The notes below the pieces were generated by a model. The model worked only from the letters and a program-made list of their open reading frames with translations, was not told the origin of the DNA and did not search any database. Positions 17,401 through 25,308 of a stretch of 64,000 nt of DNA are shown piece by piece (positions within the stretch are counted from its first letter, which is position 1; the number at the start of each line of letters is the position of its first letter). Where the stretch lies: the NCBI RefSeq assembly GCF_015694725.1, contig NZ_JADQDQ010000008.1:62001-126000 (forward strand), in the 5' to 3' direction. A program made the position numbers and the translations under genes. This stretch comes from Hymenobacter jeongseonensis. GTDB lineage: Bacteria; Bacteroidota; Bacteroidia; Cytophagales; Hymenobacteraceae.

Positions 17401-18074
17401 CGGAGGCGCACTGGCCGCACGCCCACGGCACCCTGGCCGACCAGTACCGCATGCACCAGGAGCTGGCCGCGCTGGTCAACCAGGATTTTTACGAAAACCA
17501 GCTCCGGTGCCCGCAGCCCTGGCAGGCCGCCCCGCTTAGCCGGGCGGCGTGGCCGGTGCCCGATGTAGCCGATGCGTTTGCGGCGGCGTTGCGCTCGCAG
17601 CGGGTGGTGTTTGTGCCCACCCGCCGGGTGCCCGAAGATTTATCCATGAAAGAATCGGCCCAAGAGGCCGAGCTGGCGGCCCGCGCAGCCGCCTACGTAG
17701 CGCAGGGCTACGGTGAGGCCTTCAACCCAGAAACGACGCTGGGCATTATTGCCAGCTACCGGAACCAGGCGGCCCGCATTCGGGCCCGACTGGCGCAGCT
17801 GGCAATGGAGCTGGGTTTGCCGGCGCTGGCCCAGGTTAGTGTCGACACCGTGGAGCGCTACCAGGGCAGCCAGCGCGAGGTCATCATTGTGAGCTTTTGC
17901 TGCCATCACGAGCACCAGCTGGAATTGATGGTGTCGCCGGATGAAACTGGGCAGGTGGACCGCAAGCTGAATGTGGCCCTGACTCGGGCGCGGCAGCAGC
18001 TGGTGCTGCTGGGCAATGAATTGGTGTTGAGCCGGGCACCGCACCACGCGGCGCTGCTGGCGCGAATCAGCTGA
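14448..18074 (+). CDS. DUF4145-like / PD-(D/E)XK nuclease / SF1 helicase fusion (Dna2-like)
   Basis: This 1208-residue protein has three parts. Residues 23-110 form a helical domain with an RKLLETVLRDEC opening and ALRLAANLVVHES, like DUF4145 or HEPN-type domains. Residues about 395-470 carry a PD-(D/E)XK nuclease core: GRLDL (416-420), IELKSS (431-436) and QAQLY (451-455). Residues about 780-1200 are an SF1 helicase: GPPGTGKT (799-806), DEAS (914-917), GDHRQLP (938-944), QYRMH (999-1003) and VALTRAR (1176-1182). Nuclease and helicase in one chain recall Dna2, but the four-Cys iron-sulfur signature was not seen. The role may be DNA end processing, repair or phage defence; the last is inference. 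A TACTTTTA box lies about 80 bp upstream of the ATG. Confidence 0.8.
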   Translation: MPTRYFPRLAALATDVAAAPADQLPKLRKLLETVLRDECKRQEAPFVNLSQAIGLVAYERNLPVALRARLQALRLAANLVVHESYAGTPTEVANGFAAVAALVLSLTGAVYDGPALPELPIPETLTAGSSLPAEQALLPDAGPAGTVWRVNVLHADEATGELTVEMATPADGRPAAPFGLVLPVAYENVLPLAAALHPTLHLIGPVLLPDGSVRARRVVLEPDYLISVTTVAECAQRDGTMPEWALLNAFLPDETSRPLVLGNLVNLLLDEEVSHAARKLEGKTKQDEAKNRLEKLLALRDRIMPFGGAQAEDSSEEATATSTARESGEEFDLETFLNKRLFRTSPLSLSTLPEFQTRTGVPELLNDLRRHHRTLRETRAQGFVAQSRTGYQQEPLRLADCFLEPTFLSATYGLQGRLDLLHESSTGYDLIELKSSTKVPHAEPWSNHAAQAQLYRLLLESVFGADGETAGRGRTSILYSNAASGQPAVRRVDQDQELIDRLLSARNQLVGTELQLARATGPRQTAHLLAPVLHPNLMALPSFGKAKAEKVANAWAAADPVERAYCLELARFTAREMRLTLLGDEARPGDAGGQAGLWLLPQARKHQNFSLLDDLVLLEDHSNAEDDAREGLGPHLIFQRSAGGREVNFRAGDTLILYPRRRHARAVDGADAAAEMAATAAAAHQLTVLDAQVVKVVLAEDLGTDGQVVLSVRNRRMAPRYLLGHSHWALEPDTYDTFRREWAGLSAFLSLAPERRRRLLGRIGPRPPEGWSPAAEPATTASEVVARALAAPDWFVLCGPPGTGKTRAVLRELAVNLYKQDKQVLLAAYTNRAVDEICEQLVEAKLPFIRVGSRLGTAPMYRPYLLDNMLRDCTSRQAVRNRLGTCPFYVGTVASLLGKPELFMLKQFDMAVVDEASQVLESPMLALLAKVRKFILIGDHRQLPAVVAQEPETSAIAAECADLLREELGLTNLRNSYFERLFRRAEAHWPHAHGTLADQYRMHQELAALVNQDFYENQLRCPQPWQAAPLSRAAWPVPDVADAFAAALRSQRVVFVPTRRVPEDLSMKESAQEAELAARAAAYVAQGYGEAFNPETTLGIIASYRNQAARIRARLAQLAMELGLPALAQVSVDTVERYQGSQREVIIVSFCCHHEHQLELMVSPDETGQVDRKLNVALTRARQQLVLLGNELVLSRAPHHAALLARIS

Positions 18075-18088
18075 TTCGCGCCAGCAGC
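18053..18088. terminator. perfect 36-bp palindrome at convergent gene ends
   Basis: GCTGCTGGCGCGAATCAG (18053-18070) is followed directly by its exact reverse complement (18071-18088). The palindrome contains the last codons and stop of the nuclease-helicase gene and reaches to 3 bp before the stop of the convergent FKBP gene. It lacks a T tract, so it may be a bidirectional transcript-end hairpin or a cruciform-prone site rather than a classical terminator. Confidence 0.6.
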
Positions 18089-18090
18089 GG

Positions 18091-19011
18091 CTACCGCACG
18101 TCTACCAACTCCAACTCAAAGCGCAGTACGGTGTTGGGCGCGATGGAAGTGCCGGCGCCGGCCGGACCGTAGGCTTGCGAGGAAGGAATAAATACCTCAG
18201 CTTTGTCGCCTTTGTGCATGAGCGTAATAGCTTCTTCAAATCCTTTGATGACAGAATTGCCGCCAATACGGAAGGATAACGGGGTATTGCCATTCTGGGA
18301 AGATGCGTCGAAAACGGTACCGTTGGCGTCAAGGAAGCGGCCGGTATATAGTACAGAAACCAAGGAGCCTACGGTAGGCTTTAGAGCCGTTGGGTTCGTG
18401 GTGATAGGTAAAAAATAAATGCCAGAAGGCTGCTTCTGTGCAGTTGTGACGTTTTTATCGACGAAATACTTTGTGATTAGCGCGTCGTCGATTGCCTTGT
18501 AATCGAGCACTTCGACCTCAAAGCGCACCACAGAATTGGCGGGAATATTTCCATTGGCCCGCGAACCGTATGCCAGGCCTGACGGAATTATCAACTCGGC
18601 CTTATCGCCGATGTGCATCAGCGCAATGCCTTCCTCAAAACCGGGTATCAACCGCCCGGCGCCAACCACGAAGTTGATGGGAGTGTTGGCGCGCAGGGAG
18701 GTGGCGTCGAACACCGTGCCGGCGGCATCCAGCAACCGACCCGTATAAAGCACCGATACGGTGGTGCCGGGGGTGATTTTTACGCCGTTCGCATTGGTGG
18801 TTATCGGCCGGAAATACAGGCCCGAAGGCTGTTTTTGGGCGGTGGTGATGCTGTTGTCCGTCAGGTACTTCTTGATGAGGTTGTCGTCGATGCCGCTGTA
18901 GTCGACGACTTCGGGGTCGTCCTTGGTGCAGGATGCCGCAAAAAGGCCGGTAGTAGCCAGAAACAGCAATAAAAAGAACCGATTGAATACGGTGTAAATG
19001 GAATGCTTCAT
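18091..19011 (-). CDS. tandem-domain FKBP-type peptidyl-prolyl isomerase lipoprotein
   Basis: The 306-residue protein starts with a signal ending in AASC (Cys28), so it is a lipoprotein. Two FKBP domains follow, near residues 75-170 and 205-305, each with a PGFEEGI/KGFEEAI-type helix and an IPSGLAYG/IPSSQAYG active-site loop. Each domain is preceded by a similar linker (TTAQKQPSG), so the gene arose by internal duplication. Such exported Bacteroidota FKBPs, including the gliding-associated GldI, assist envelope protein folding; no gliding genes are adjacent here. It is probably transcribed alone, downstream of the glutamate dehydrogenase gene but separated by a hairpin. Confidence 0.88.
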   Translation of the reverse strand: MKHSIYTVFNRFFLLLFLATTGLFAASCTKDDPEVVDYSGIDDNLIKKYLTDNSITTAQKQPSGLYFRPITTNANGVKITPGTTVSVLYTGRLLDAAGTVFDATSLRANTPINFVVGAGRLIPGFEEGIALMHIGDKAELIIPSGLAYGSRANGNIPANSVVRFEVEVLDYKAIDDALITKYFVDKNVTTAQKQPSGIYFLPITTNPTALKPTVGSLVSVLYTGRFLDANGTVFDASSQNGNTPLSFRIGGNSVIKGFEEAITLMHKGDKAEVFIPSSQAYGPAGAGTSIAPNTVLRFELELVDVR

Positions 19012-19147
19012 GTGCTTTTTTTGTCGAAATTACAGGGTAGAGACCAATCTAGCGTTGCAAGCTGGTGGCCACTCAATCATTCGGTACCCGCTTTGGTTCC
19101 GGCCATAAGCTGCCCACACCGCTAATCAACAAAAAGGGCCGGACGCA

Positions 19148-19182
19148 CAAACCGGAAATTGGGATGACCAATTTCCGGTTTG
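19148..19182 (-). terminator. hairpin downstream of glutamate dehydrogenase gene
   Basis: Perfect 15-bp arms (19148-19162 and 19168-19182) flank a 5-nt loop, 27 bp beyond the stop at 19209. A T tract (CCCTTTTTG on the minus strand) comes only about 10 nt after the hairpin, so termination is likely but not textbook. Confidence 0.6.
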
Positions 19183-19208
19183 CAACTATTTGACGAATGC
19201 ATTCGGGC

Positions 19209-20630
19209 TTACGGAAATATCCCCAGCGACTGGTAGCTGACGCCTACCTTCTCAATGGCACTGTAAAAAGCCGCCGTGCGCAGGTCGCGAATGCCTTTCA
19301 CCTGGTTCATCACCGACCGAATTTCGTGGTAGGCAACTATCATCGTGTCTTCCAGTCCGGAGCGCACCAAGTCCAGTTCGTCGGCGCCGTGCACGATGAG
19401 GGCACGTTCCTGCGGGCTGATGCTCTTGCCCGTGCTCTGCTCTATGGTGTTCACGAGCCGCTGCAGGGAGGCTTCTTCCGCCCGCTTGCCCATACGGCCG
19501 AAGCGCACATTGGACAGGTTTTTCAGCCATTCGAAGTACGACACCGTGACGCCCCCGGCGTTCAGGTAGAGGTCGGGGAGCACGACGATGCCGCGCTCCA
19601 ATAGAATCTTTTCTGCGGCGCGGGTGACGGGGCCATTGGCGCCTTCGGCAATTACTTTGGCTTTGATGCGGGCGGCGTTGCTCTCGTGAATCTGGTTTTC
19701 CAAGGCGGCGGGCAGCAGCACGTCGCACTCGTATTCCAGCAGGTCGGCTGGGTCGGCCACGTTTTTGGCGCCAGGATAATTCAGAATCGAGCCGCTGTCG
19801 GTGCGGTGCTGCACCACGGCTTCTACGTCGAGGCCGTCGGCGTTGTAGATGCCGCCTTCACGCTCGGCAATGCCCGTTATCAGCGCGCCGTCCTTTTGCA
19901 GGAAGTGCGCTGCGTGGTAGCCCACGTTGCCCAACCCTTGCACGATGATGCGCTTGCCAGAAATGCCGCTGCTCAAGCCAATTTTCTTGAGCATTTCACC
20001 GTCCGTAAACAGCTCCCGCAAGCCAAAGAATACCCCCAATCCCGTGGCCTCAGTCCGGCCGCGGATGCCGCCTTGGCCCACGGGCTTGCCCGTCACGCAG
20101 CCCAAGGCGCTGGTGTCGCCGTATTTGAAAGTGAGGTACGTATCGGCAATCCAGGCCATTTCGCGGCTGCCGGTACCGTAATCTGGGGCGGGCACGTCCA
20201 TTCCCGGCCCGATGAGGTTTTTCTTGATGAGCTCGCTGGCATAGCGCCTCGTTACGCGCTCCAAGGTCTCGACGGAACTGGTGCGCGGATTGATTTTCAC
20301 ACCGCCCTTGGCTCCACCGAACGGTACGTCGACCAAGGCACATTTAAAGGTCATGAGCGTGGCCAGGGCTTTCACCTCGTCTTCGTCCACATACACGCTG
20401 TAGCGGATGCCGCCTTTGCTGGGCAGCTTGTGGTGGCTGTGCTGCACCCGAATGCCCTCAAATACCTGAATTTTTCCCTCAACCTCCACCGGGAAATTCA
20501 CCTTGTAGATGCTGTTGCAGGCCTTGATTTGGGCCAGAATGCCGGGGTCTAGCTTCGAGAATCCGGCAGCCTGGTCATAGAACTGCAACACGCTGTCGTA
20601 AAAGTCTTTCCCTTGTATCGGCTGGCTCAT
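19209..20630 (-). CDS. Glu/Leu/Phe/Val dehydrogenase (glutamate dehydrogenase type)
   Basis: This 473-residue cytoplasmic enzyme of the Glu/Leu/Phe/Val dehydrogenase family oxidatively deaminates an amino acid, most likely glutamate, with NAD(P). Seen in the sequence: substrate-binding KLPSKGGIRYS (residues 73-83), PFGGAKGGV with the catalytic-region Lys, GPGMDVPAPDYGTGSREM, GQGGIRGRTEATG and the Rossmann signature VQGLGNVG. The size and PDYGTG motif favour the hexameric glutamate dehydrogenase group. NAD or NADP preference cannot be decided by eye. It is a single gene with its own hairpin downstream; the MMPL-type transporter upstream runs in the same direction with a 142-bp gap. Confidence 0.88.
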   Translation of the reverse strand: MSQPIQGKDFYDSVLQFYDQAAGFSKLDPGILAQIKACNSIYKVNFPVEVEGKIQVFEGIRVQHSHHKLPSKGGIRYSVYVDEDEVKALATLMTFKCALVDVPFGGAKGGVKINPRTSSVETLERVTRRYASELIKKNLIGPGMDVPAPDYGTGSREMAWIADTYLTFKYGDTSALGCVTGKPVGQGGIRGRTEATGLGVFFGLRELFTDGEMLKKIGLSSGISGKRIIVQGLGNVGYHAAHFLQKDGALITGIAEREGGIYNADGLDVEAVVQHRTDSGSILNYPGAKNVADPADLLEYECDVLLPAALENQIHESNAARIKAKVIAEGANGPVTRAAEKILLERGIVVLPDLYLNAGGVTVSYFEWLKNLSNVRFGRMGKRAEEASLQRLVNTIEQSTGKSISPQERALIVHGADELDLVRSGLEDTMIVAYHEIRSVMNQVKGIRDLRTAAFYSAIEKVGVSYQSLGIFP

Positions 20631-20772
20631 GCTGGCAAGATTAGATGGAGGTTAGCTATTGCTAACGGCAAACCCAACAGCACCGTTGTATTCTTGAAGT
20701 CCAGGCCGATAACTGAAAAAACAAGTCGATTTTGTCAACCCCGACGTTCCTAAAATCGGCATTGCCATTGCC

Positions 20773-23082
20773 CTAAATCCGGGGTTTAACTTCCATGTGT
20801 ACTGGCTGTGGTAGAATGGCCTTGGGCCTCTTATAGAAATAAAGAATCAGCAGCGGCAGCAGCGTCAGCTCGGCCACCACGCCAAACAACAGCGTCAATC
20901 CGATGAGGAGGCCGACGTAGAACGTGCCGTCAAATTTTGAGAACAGCAGCGTGGAGAAACCGCCTACCAAAATGAGGGAAGTAGTGATTACCGCTTTGCC
21001 CGCCAGCAGATAGGTGCGGCGCACGGCCTTGAAAATGTCGGGCTCCTTGGCCAACGTAAGACGCAGCTTGGAAATGAAGTGGATGGTATCGTCGACGGCA
21101 ATGCCAAAGGCGATGGTGAAGATGATGCTCGTGCTCACTTTCATGCTCACCCCTGCCAGGCCCATCACCCCGGCCACTATGACGATGGGTAGCAAGTTGG
21201 GGATGAGCACTACGATGGTCATGCGCAATGACTTGAACAAGGCCAGCACAATCAGCGTCACCATCAGTACGTCAATGGCCATGCCCTGAATCATGTTCAG
21301 GGTGAGGTTTTCGTTGTTCTTATCGATGAGGTTGGATGAACCCGTGAGGCGGGTCGTCAGCACGGTGGTATCCACGGTGGCGCGGAGGTGCTGGCGCAAG
21401 GCGTCGTTCAGCTTGCCCGCCTCTACGCTGCCTACATCGGCCATCCGCCCCGTGAGGCGGCCGGCCGAACCATCGGGCAGAGCCAGGGCGCTGAATTCGG
21501 CTTTTTTGCGGAAAAGCTTGAGCTTGCTGCGCAGGCGTTTCAACTCCACGGTATCAGCGGGGAGGCGATATTCGGCCAGTCCGCCGCCGTTAAGGGCCTT
21601 GCGCACCGACTTCACCAGCGTGACCGGGGAGGCGGCAAAGCGGAGGCCGTAAGTAGTTTCCAGATAGCTCTCGATTTTTTCGGTCTGCTGGAGCACGGCT
21701 AGGTCGTAGATGTCGCGGCCGAGCGCAGGTTTCAACTCCATCTCAAACGGCCGCACGCCGGCGAACTGGCGTTCGAAAAAAGCAAAATCCTGCCGCACGG
21801 GGTCGTCTTTCGACAAATCATCGAGCAGCGACGAATTGATGCGCACCCGCGTGGACAGGCCAATGGCTGTGGCCAGCACCAGCCCGCTGACCACAAAAAT
21901 GAGCCGCCGCCGCAGCAGTACCGTGCGAAAAAGCCGGCCCAGGACGCCGTCCCAGCTGTGGCCCTGGCGGCGTGGCTCGCGGAGCTGGGGCTTGCCCAGC
22001 AACACCAGCATGGCCGGCAGCAACGTGAAGCTGAGAATGAACGCGAGGATGATGGCAACTCCGGTGAACAGCCCGAAATTGTGAATGGGCCGGATGGTGG
22101 AAGTCATCAGCGTGAAAAAGCCCAGACTGGTGGTCAGCGCCGACAATCCCGACCCAAACCCTGATTCCTTGATGGTGACCCACAGCGCCTCTTTCTTGCC
22201 GGCCCCGTAGCCCAGCTCGCTCACGTAGCGGCTGATGATGTGAATGGTGTCGGACATGCCCACCACAAACAGCATGAGCGGGAGCAGAGCCGTCATCAAA
22301 TCGATGCTCACGCCAAAAGCCGACATCACGCCCAAGCCCCACAAAATGGCGCCCAGCACCACAATGAGCGGCAGCACCACGCCCCACCACGTCCGAAAAG
22401 TGAGCCACAGCAACCCCGTGACCAGCAGCACCGACAGCGACATAAACACCACCAATTCCCACTTCAACCTATCCACAAACACGGACTGCGCCACGAGCTT
22501 GCCCGCGAAATGCACCCGCTCATCGGGCAGGCCCAGCCGGGTAATGCCCCCGTGAAGCGCGGCAAACAGAGAATCGCCGGGAGGCTTTTCCAGGTCCGGG
22601 GTGATTTGCAGGACCAGCGTAACCGCCCGGGCATCGGGGCTGAATACGTTGCCCACTAAGCCGGGCGTGCGATAAATCAGGGTGGAATCGGCGGCGCGGC
22701 GGGCAGGCTCGGTGGGGTGCAAGTAGGGAATGCTGAAAAGGCCGAAGCCTTCAACCACTGGGTTGGCCAGGGTGGTGGGCGAAGTCACGCTCAGCACGTA
22801 GCGCTGGCGCCGCGCCAGCTGCGTGAGGGAATCGACTTGCGCGAGAAAAGCGGGGTCGAAAACCGTTTTTCCGGCGGGGGCTTCCAGGCCCAGCAACACG
22901 TAGTCGTTGTCGTTGCCGAAACGTTGGGTGTAGCCCTGGTAGTAGTCCAGGTCGGGGTCGCCGGCCGGGTAGAAGTCGTTGAAATTGTAATTGAACCGCA
23001 ATTGAGCGGTAGAATACACGCTCAGGGCCGTGAGCAGGCCCAGCAGAACGAGGGTGAGGTGGGCGAGGCGGCGGATGGGCAT
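20773..23082 (-). CDS. MMPL/RND family transporter
   Basis: From the ATG at 23082 the product is 769 residues. It shows the RND-like duplicated plan: an N-terminal membrane helix, a periplasmic domain, then five or six helices, repeated once. Helix-4-like motifs are GMSDTIHIISRY in the first half and GIAVDDTIHFISKL in the second, the latter carrying the paired Asp used for proton relay. Members of this MMPL/patched-like group export lipids, hopanoids or similar hydrophobic compounds; the substrate is not known. No periplasmic adaptor or outer-membrane partner is adjacent, as is usual for this group. The upstream start at 23124 adds a non-family leader and is not preferred. Confidence 0.85.
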   Translation of the reverse strand: MPIRRLAHLTLVLLGLLTALSVYSTAQLRFNYNFNDFYPAGDPDLDYYQGYTQRFGNDNDYVLLGLEAPAGKTVFDPAFLAQVDSLTQLARRQRYVLSVTSPTTLANPVVEGFGLFSIPYLHPTEPARRAADSTLIYRTPGLVGNVFSPDARAVTLVLQITPDLEKPPGDSLFAALHGGITRLGLPDERVHFAGKLVAQSVFVDRLKWELVVFMSLSVLLVTGLLWLTFRTWWGVVLPLIVVLGAILWGLGVMSAFGVSIDLMTALLPLMLFVVGMSDTIHIISRYVSELGYGAGKKEALWVTIKESGFGSGLSALTTSLGFFTLMTSTIRPIHNFGLFTGVAIILAFILSFTLLPAMLVLLGKPQLREPRRQGHSWDGVLGRLFRTVLLRRRLIFVVSGLVLATAIGLSTRVRINSSLLDDLSKDDPVRQDFAFFERQFAGVRPFEMELKPALGRDIYDLAVLQQTEKIESYLETTYGLRFAASPVTLVKSVRKALNGGGLAEYRLPADTVELKRLRSKLKLFRKKAEFSALALPDGSAGRLTGRMADVGSVEAGKLNDALRQHLRATVDTTVLTTRLTGSSNLIDKNNENLTLNMIQGMAIDVLMVTLIVLALFKSLRMTIVVLIPNLLPIVIVAGVMGLAGVSMKVSTSIIFTIAFGIAVDDTIHFISKLRLTLAKEPDIFKAVRRTYLLAGKAVITTSLILVGGFSTLLFSKFDGTFYVGLLIGLTLLFGVVAELTLLPLLILYFYKRPKAILPQPVHMEVKPRI

Positions 23083-23247
23083 CGGGCAGGCCGTACGGCA
23101 GGGCAGAAGCCTTGAGCGCGGCATCGGAAATAATAGGGGAGGTAAAGGTCGGGGCCAGTACTAAAACCAGCGGCCCCGGGCTGTATATTAGAGCCATCAA
23201 ACCCTCGTTTTTCACCTTTTGTTTCCTCACCCCACCGCCACTTGCTC

Positions 23248-23487
23248 ATGAAAAAGACCCTATTCGCCCTCGCCCTGCTGGCTTTCACCGGCTCCACTGC
23301 CTTCGCCCACGAAGGCGACGAGAAAGGCGCTAAAAAAGGCAAAAAGAAAGCCGTTTGCACCACCGAAGCCAAAGCCAGCTGCAGCAAGGACATGGCCGCC
23401 TCAATGCCCAGCTGCTGCATGAAAAAAGGCACCAAAACTGCCGCCGTAAAACCAGTCGAGAAAGCGCCAGCTACGGTGAAGCTGTAG
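23248..23487 (+). CDS. small secreted Lys- and Cys-rich protein
   Basis: The 79-residue product has a textbook signal peptide, MKKTLFALALLAFTGSTAFA, with cleavage before HEGDE. The mature peptide of about 59 residues is strongly basic with a KGAKKGKKKA run, and has four or five Cys in CTTEAKASC and SCCMKK. This pattern suggests metal or thiol chemistry in the periplasm, but no family is recognised. The ATG at 23248 is preferred to a TTG at 23242 because it begins the signal. It is divergent from the MMPL transporter and followed by a strong terminator. Confidence 0.6.
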   Translation: MKKTLFALALLAFTGSTAFAHEGDEKGAKKGKKKAVCTTEAKASCSKDMAASMPSCCMKKGTKTAAVKPVEKAPATVKL

Positions 23488-23511
23488 TAGCTATAGCCTC
23501 GGGTGCTGCTT

Positions 23512-23559
23512 AAAAACGCAAAAAGCCGCTTCGGAAACGAGGCGGCTTTTTGCGTTTTA
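23512..23559 (+). terminator. rho-independent terminator
   Basis: The arms AAAACGCAAAAAGCCGC and GCGGCTTTTTGCGTTTT form a 17-bp stem, 25 bp past the stop of the small secreted protein gene. The A-rich and T-rich outer parts make it likely bidirectional. Confidence 0.85.
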
Positions 23560-23584
23560 ATAATGTTTGAGATTGTGACTTTGA

Positions 23585-23674
23585 GTCATGCTGAGCTTGT
23601 CGAAGCATCTCTACCGCTTCGTTTGGAGCTTTCTCAACGAAGCGGTAGAGATGCTTCGACAAGCTCAGCATGAC
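23585..23674. repeat. perfect 39-bp inverted repeat (REP-like element)
   Basis: The arms 23585-23623 and 23636-23674 are exact reverse complements around a 12-nt loop. The arms read GTCATGCTGAGCTTGTCGAA at their start and continue GCATCTCTACCGCTTCGTT. It shares the CGAAGC and CTCTACCG elements with the degenerate repeat at 7218-7314. No gene lies within; it sits between the terminator and the convergent membrane-protein gene. Confidence 0.85.
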
Positions 23675-23703
23675 GTTATGGAATAGGGTTTGCCCGCTGC
23701 TAA

Positions 23704-24411
23704 TCACTTATAAGCTAAAAGTGCATCAGAAGTTAACTCGCGTACTTCAATGCCTGAATGGTAACTAAATAATTCACTTAAATGATGATTGATTTCTGTC
23801 TGATTCACTGAACTCGGGTCACGTCGCGATTGACGATAGTACTGGCTGCTCATTGCTGATACGATTTCGCCTATAGTAGTATATCGTATGGTATTCCCTA
23901 GCCAACTGCCAATCATCAGCCCCATGATGGCTGCTACAAAGCCGAGTGCACATATTGTGGCGCCTCTTGAGCCAATTATTAATCCAGCGACTGGAATGCC
24001 TACAACCGACAGCAGCACCATAATGGCAAAAAAGCTTTCAACGGCTTCAGGCATTTTCAAGATATTCAACTCCATGCCAAGCACCTGTTGGATGGCATTC
24101 ACCGCCCGGCGCCGCTGGAACCATTGTGCGGGAAGTGCGTCCTCCAGCAATGAAGTAGGGCCAATGGTAGCCGGCACCCCGTGGGCTTGCAAGGCTAAGC
24201 GCAGTTTGTAGAAAGCCTGCTGTGTGGTGCAGGTGGAAACAGACGCCAGATTGAGCTTAGACCGCACAGTACTACACAAATCACCGTACGTGCTAACCTC
24301 CTCAAAATCATTTTGCTCGAACTGAATGCCAAACGACTTTTCGATGGCTGGAATAATGTCTGAACCAAAAACCTCGGCATCAATACCAAGACTCGGTGCG
24401 CTCATAACCAT
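23704..24411 (-). CDS. two-helix membrane protein with ACP-like N-terminus
   Basis: The 235-residue protein is not recognised as a whole. Residues 14-54, with IPAIEKSFGIQF, EEVSTYGDLCSTV and so on, resemble the second half of an acyl-carrier-protein fold (helix II-III), but the phosphopantetheine Ser motif is not visible, so it is probably only structurally similar. Two membrane helices follow at about 127-147 and 150-171 (LLSVVGIPVAGLIIG and GFVAAIMGLMIGSWLG). The C-terminal 60 residues are hydrophilic and end near the REP-like repeat. ATGs at 24411 and 24405 are equally possible. It is less GC-rich than neighbouring housekeeping genes. It is divergent from thyA. Confidence 0.55.
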   Translation of the reverse strand: MVMSAPSLGIDAEVFGSDIIPAIEKSFGIQFEQNDFEEVSTYGDLCSTVRSKLNLASVSTCTTQQAFYKLRLALQAHGVPATIGPTSLLEDALPAQWFQRRRAVNAIQQVLGMELNILKMPEAVESFFAIMVLLSVVGIPVAGLIIGSRGATICALGFVAAIMGLMIGSWLGNTIRYTTIGEIVSAMSSQYYRQSRRDPSSVNQTEINHHLSELFSYHSGIEVRELTSDALLAYK

Positions 24412-24504
24412 ATCATTGAAAGCTTAAATGAGGTACTAATGTAGCCGGAAACTGAGAGGAACCTTGCCCGTGAGTATTTTTGGGAACATTTGCTGTACCA
24501 ACTC

Positions 24505-25299
24505 ATGCGCCAGTACCAAGCCCTTCTCCGTCAAATTCTTGAAACCGGCACCGTGAAATCCGACCGAACCGGCACGGGCACTTTGTCCCTGTTCGGTCCG
24601 CAAATGCGGTTCAATCTGGCCGAGGGTTTCCCGCTGGTGACCACCAAAAAAGTCCACCTTAAGAGCATCATTCACGAGCTGCTGTGGTTTTTGAAGGGTG
24701 ACACGAACATTGCCTTCCTCAAGGAACACGGCGTAAAAATATGGGACGAGTGGGCCGATGCCAACGGGGAGCTAGGGCCCGTGTATGGCCACCAGTGGCG
24801 TTCCTGGCCCGATGGCCACGGCGGCCACATCGACCAAATCAGCACGATTATCCAGCAGCTCAAGACTCAGCCCGATTCGCGCCGCATCCTCGTTTCGGCC
24901 TGGAACGTGGCCGAATTGCCCGAAATGAAGCTGCAGCCCTGCCATGCTCTGTTCCAGTTCTACGTTGCCGATGGCAAGCTGTCGTGCCAACTCTACCAGC
25001 GCTCCGCAGACTTCTTTCTGGGGGTGCCCTTCAACATTGCTTCCTACGCGCTGCTCACCCTGATGGTGGCTCAGGTTACGGGCTTGCAGCCCGGCGAATT
25101 TATCTGGACGGGCGGTGATACCCATTTGTATAGCAACCACTTGGAGCAAGCCAAGCTGCAATTGGAACGTGAGCCACGCCCGCTGCCCCAGATGCGCATA
25201 AACCCTGAGGTGAATGATATTTTCGGCTTTCAGTACGAGGACTTCCAACTGGAGAATTACGAGCCTTGGCCCGCAATAAAAGCGCCGGTGGCGGTGTAA
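24505..25299 (+). CDS. thyA: thymidylate synthase
   Basis: ThyA methylates dUMP to dTMP with methylenetetrahydrofolate. From the ATG at 24505 the protein is 264 residues, the same as E. coli ThyA, which decides the start over the upstream frame beginning 24490. Seen: [14 protein letters not shown] near 19-32, [34 protein letters not shown], the nucleophile Cys146 in [12 protein letters not shown], and [20 protein letters not shown]. No dihydrofolate reductase gene follows, although thyA and folA are often paired; a TonB-C gene begins 9 bp later, suggesting co-transcription. Confidence 0.97.
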   Translation: MRQYQALLRQILETGTVKSDRTGTGTLSLFGPQMRFNLAEGFPLVTTKKVHLKSIIHELLWFLKGDTNIAFLKEHGVKIWDEWADANGELGPVYGHQWRSWPDGHGGHIDQISTIIQQLKTQPDSRRILVSAWNVAELPEMKLQPCHALFQFYVADGKLSCQLYQRSADFFLGVPFNIASYALLTLMVAQVTGLQPGEFIWTGGDTHLYSNHLEQAKLQLEREPRPLPQMRINPEVNDIFGFQYEDFQLENYEPWPAIKAPVAV

Positions 25300-25308
25300 A
25301 TTACCACT

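Noticed and set aside
24465-24504. TATTTTTG box before thyA as a promoter
   Set aside because: A TTG lies only 8 nt upstream, too close for the -33 element, and the leader would be very short.
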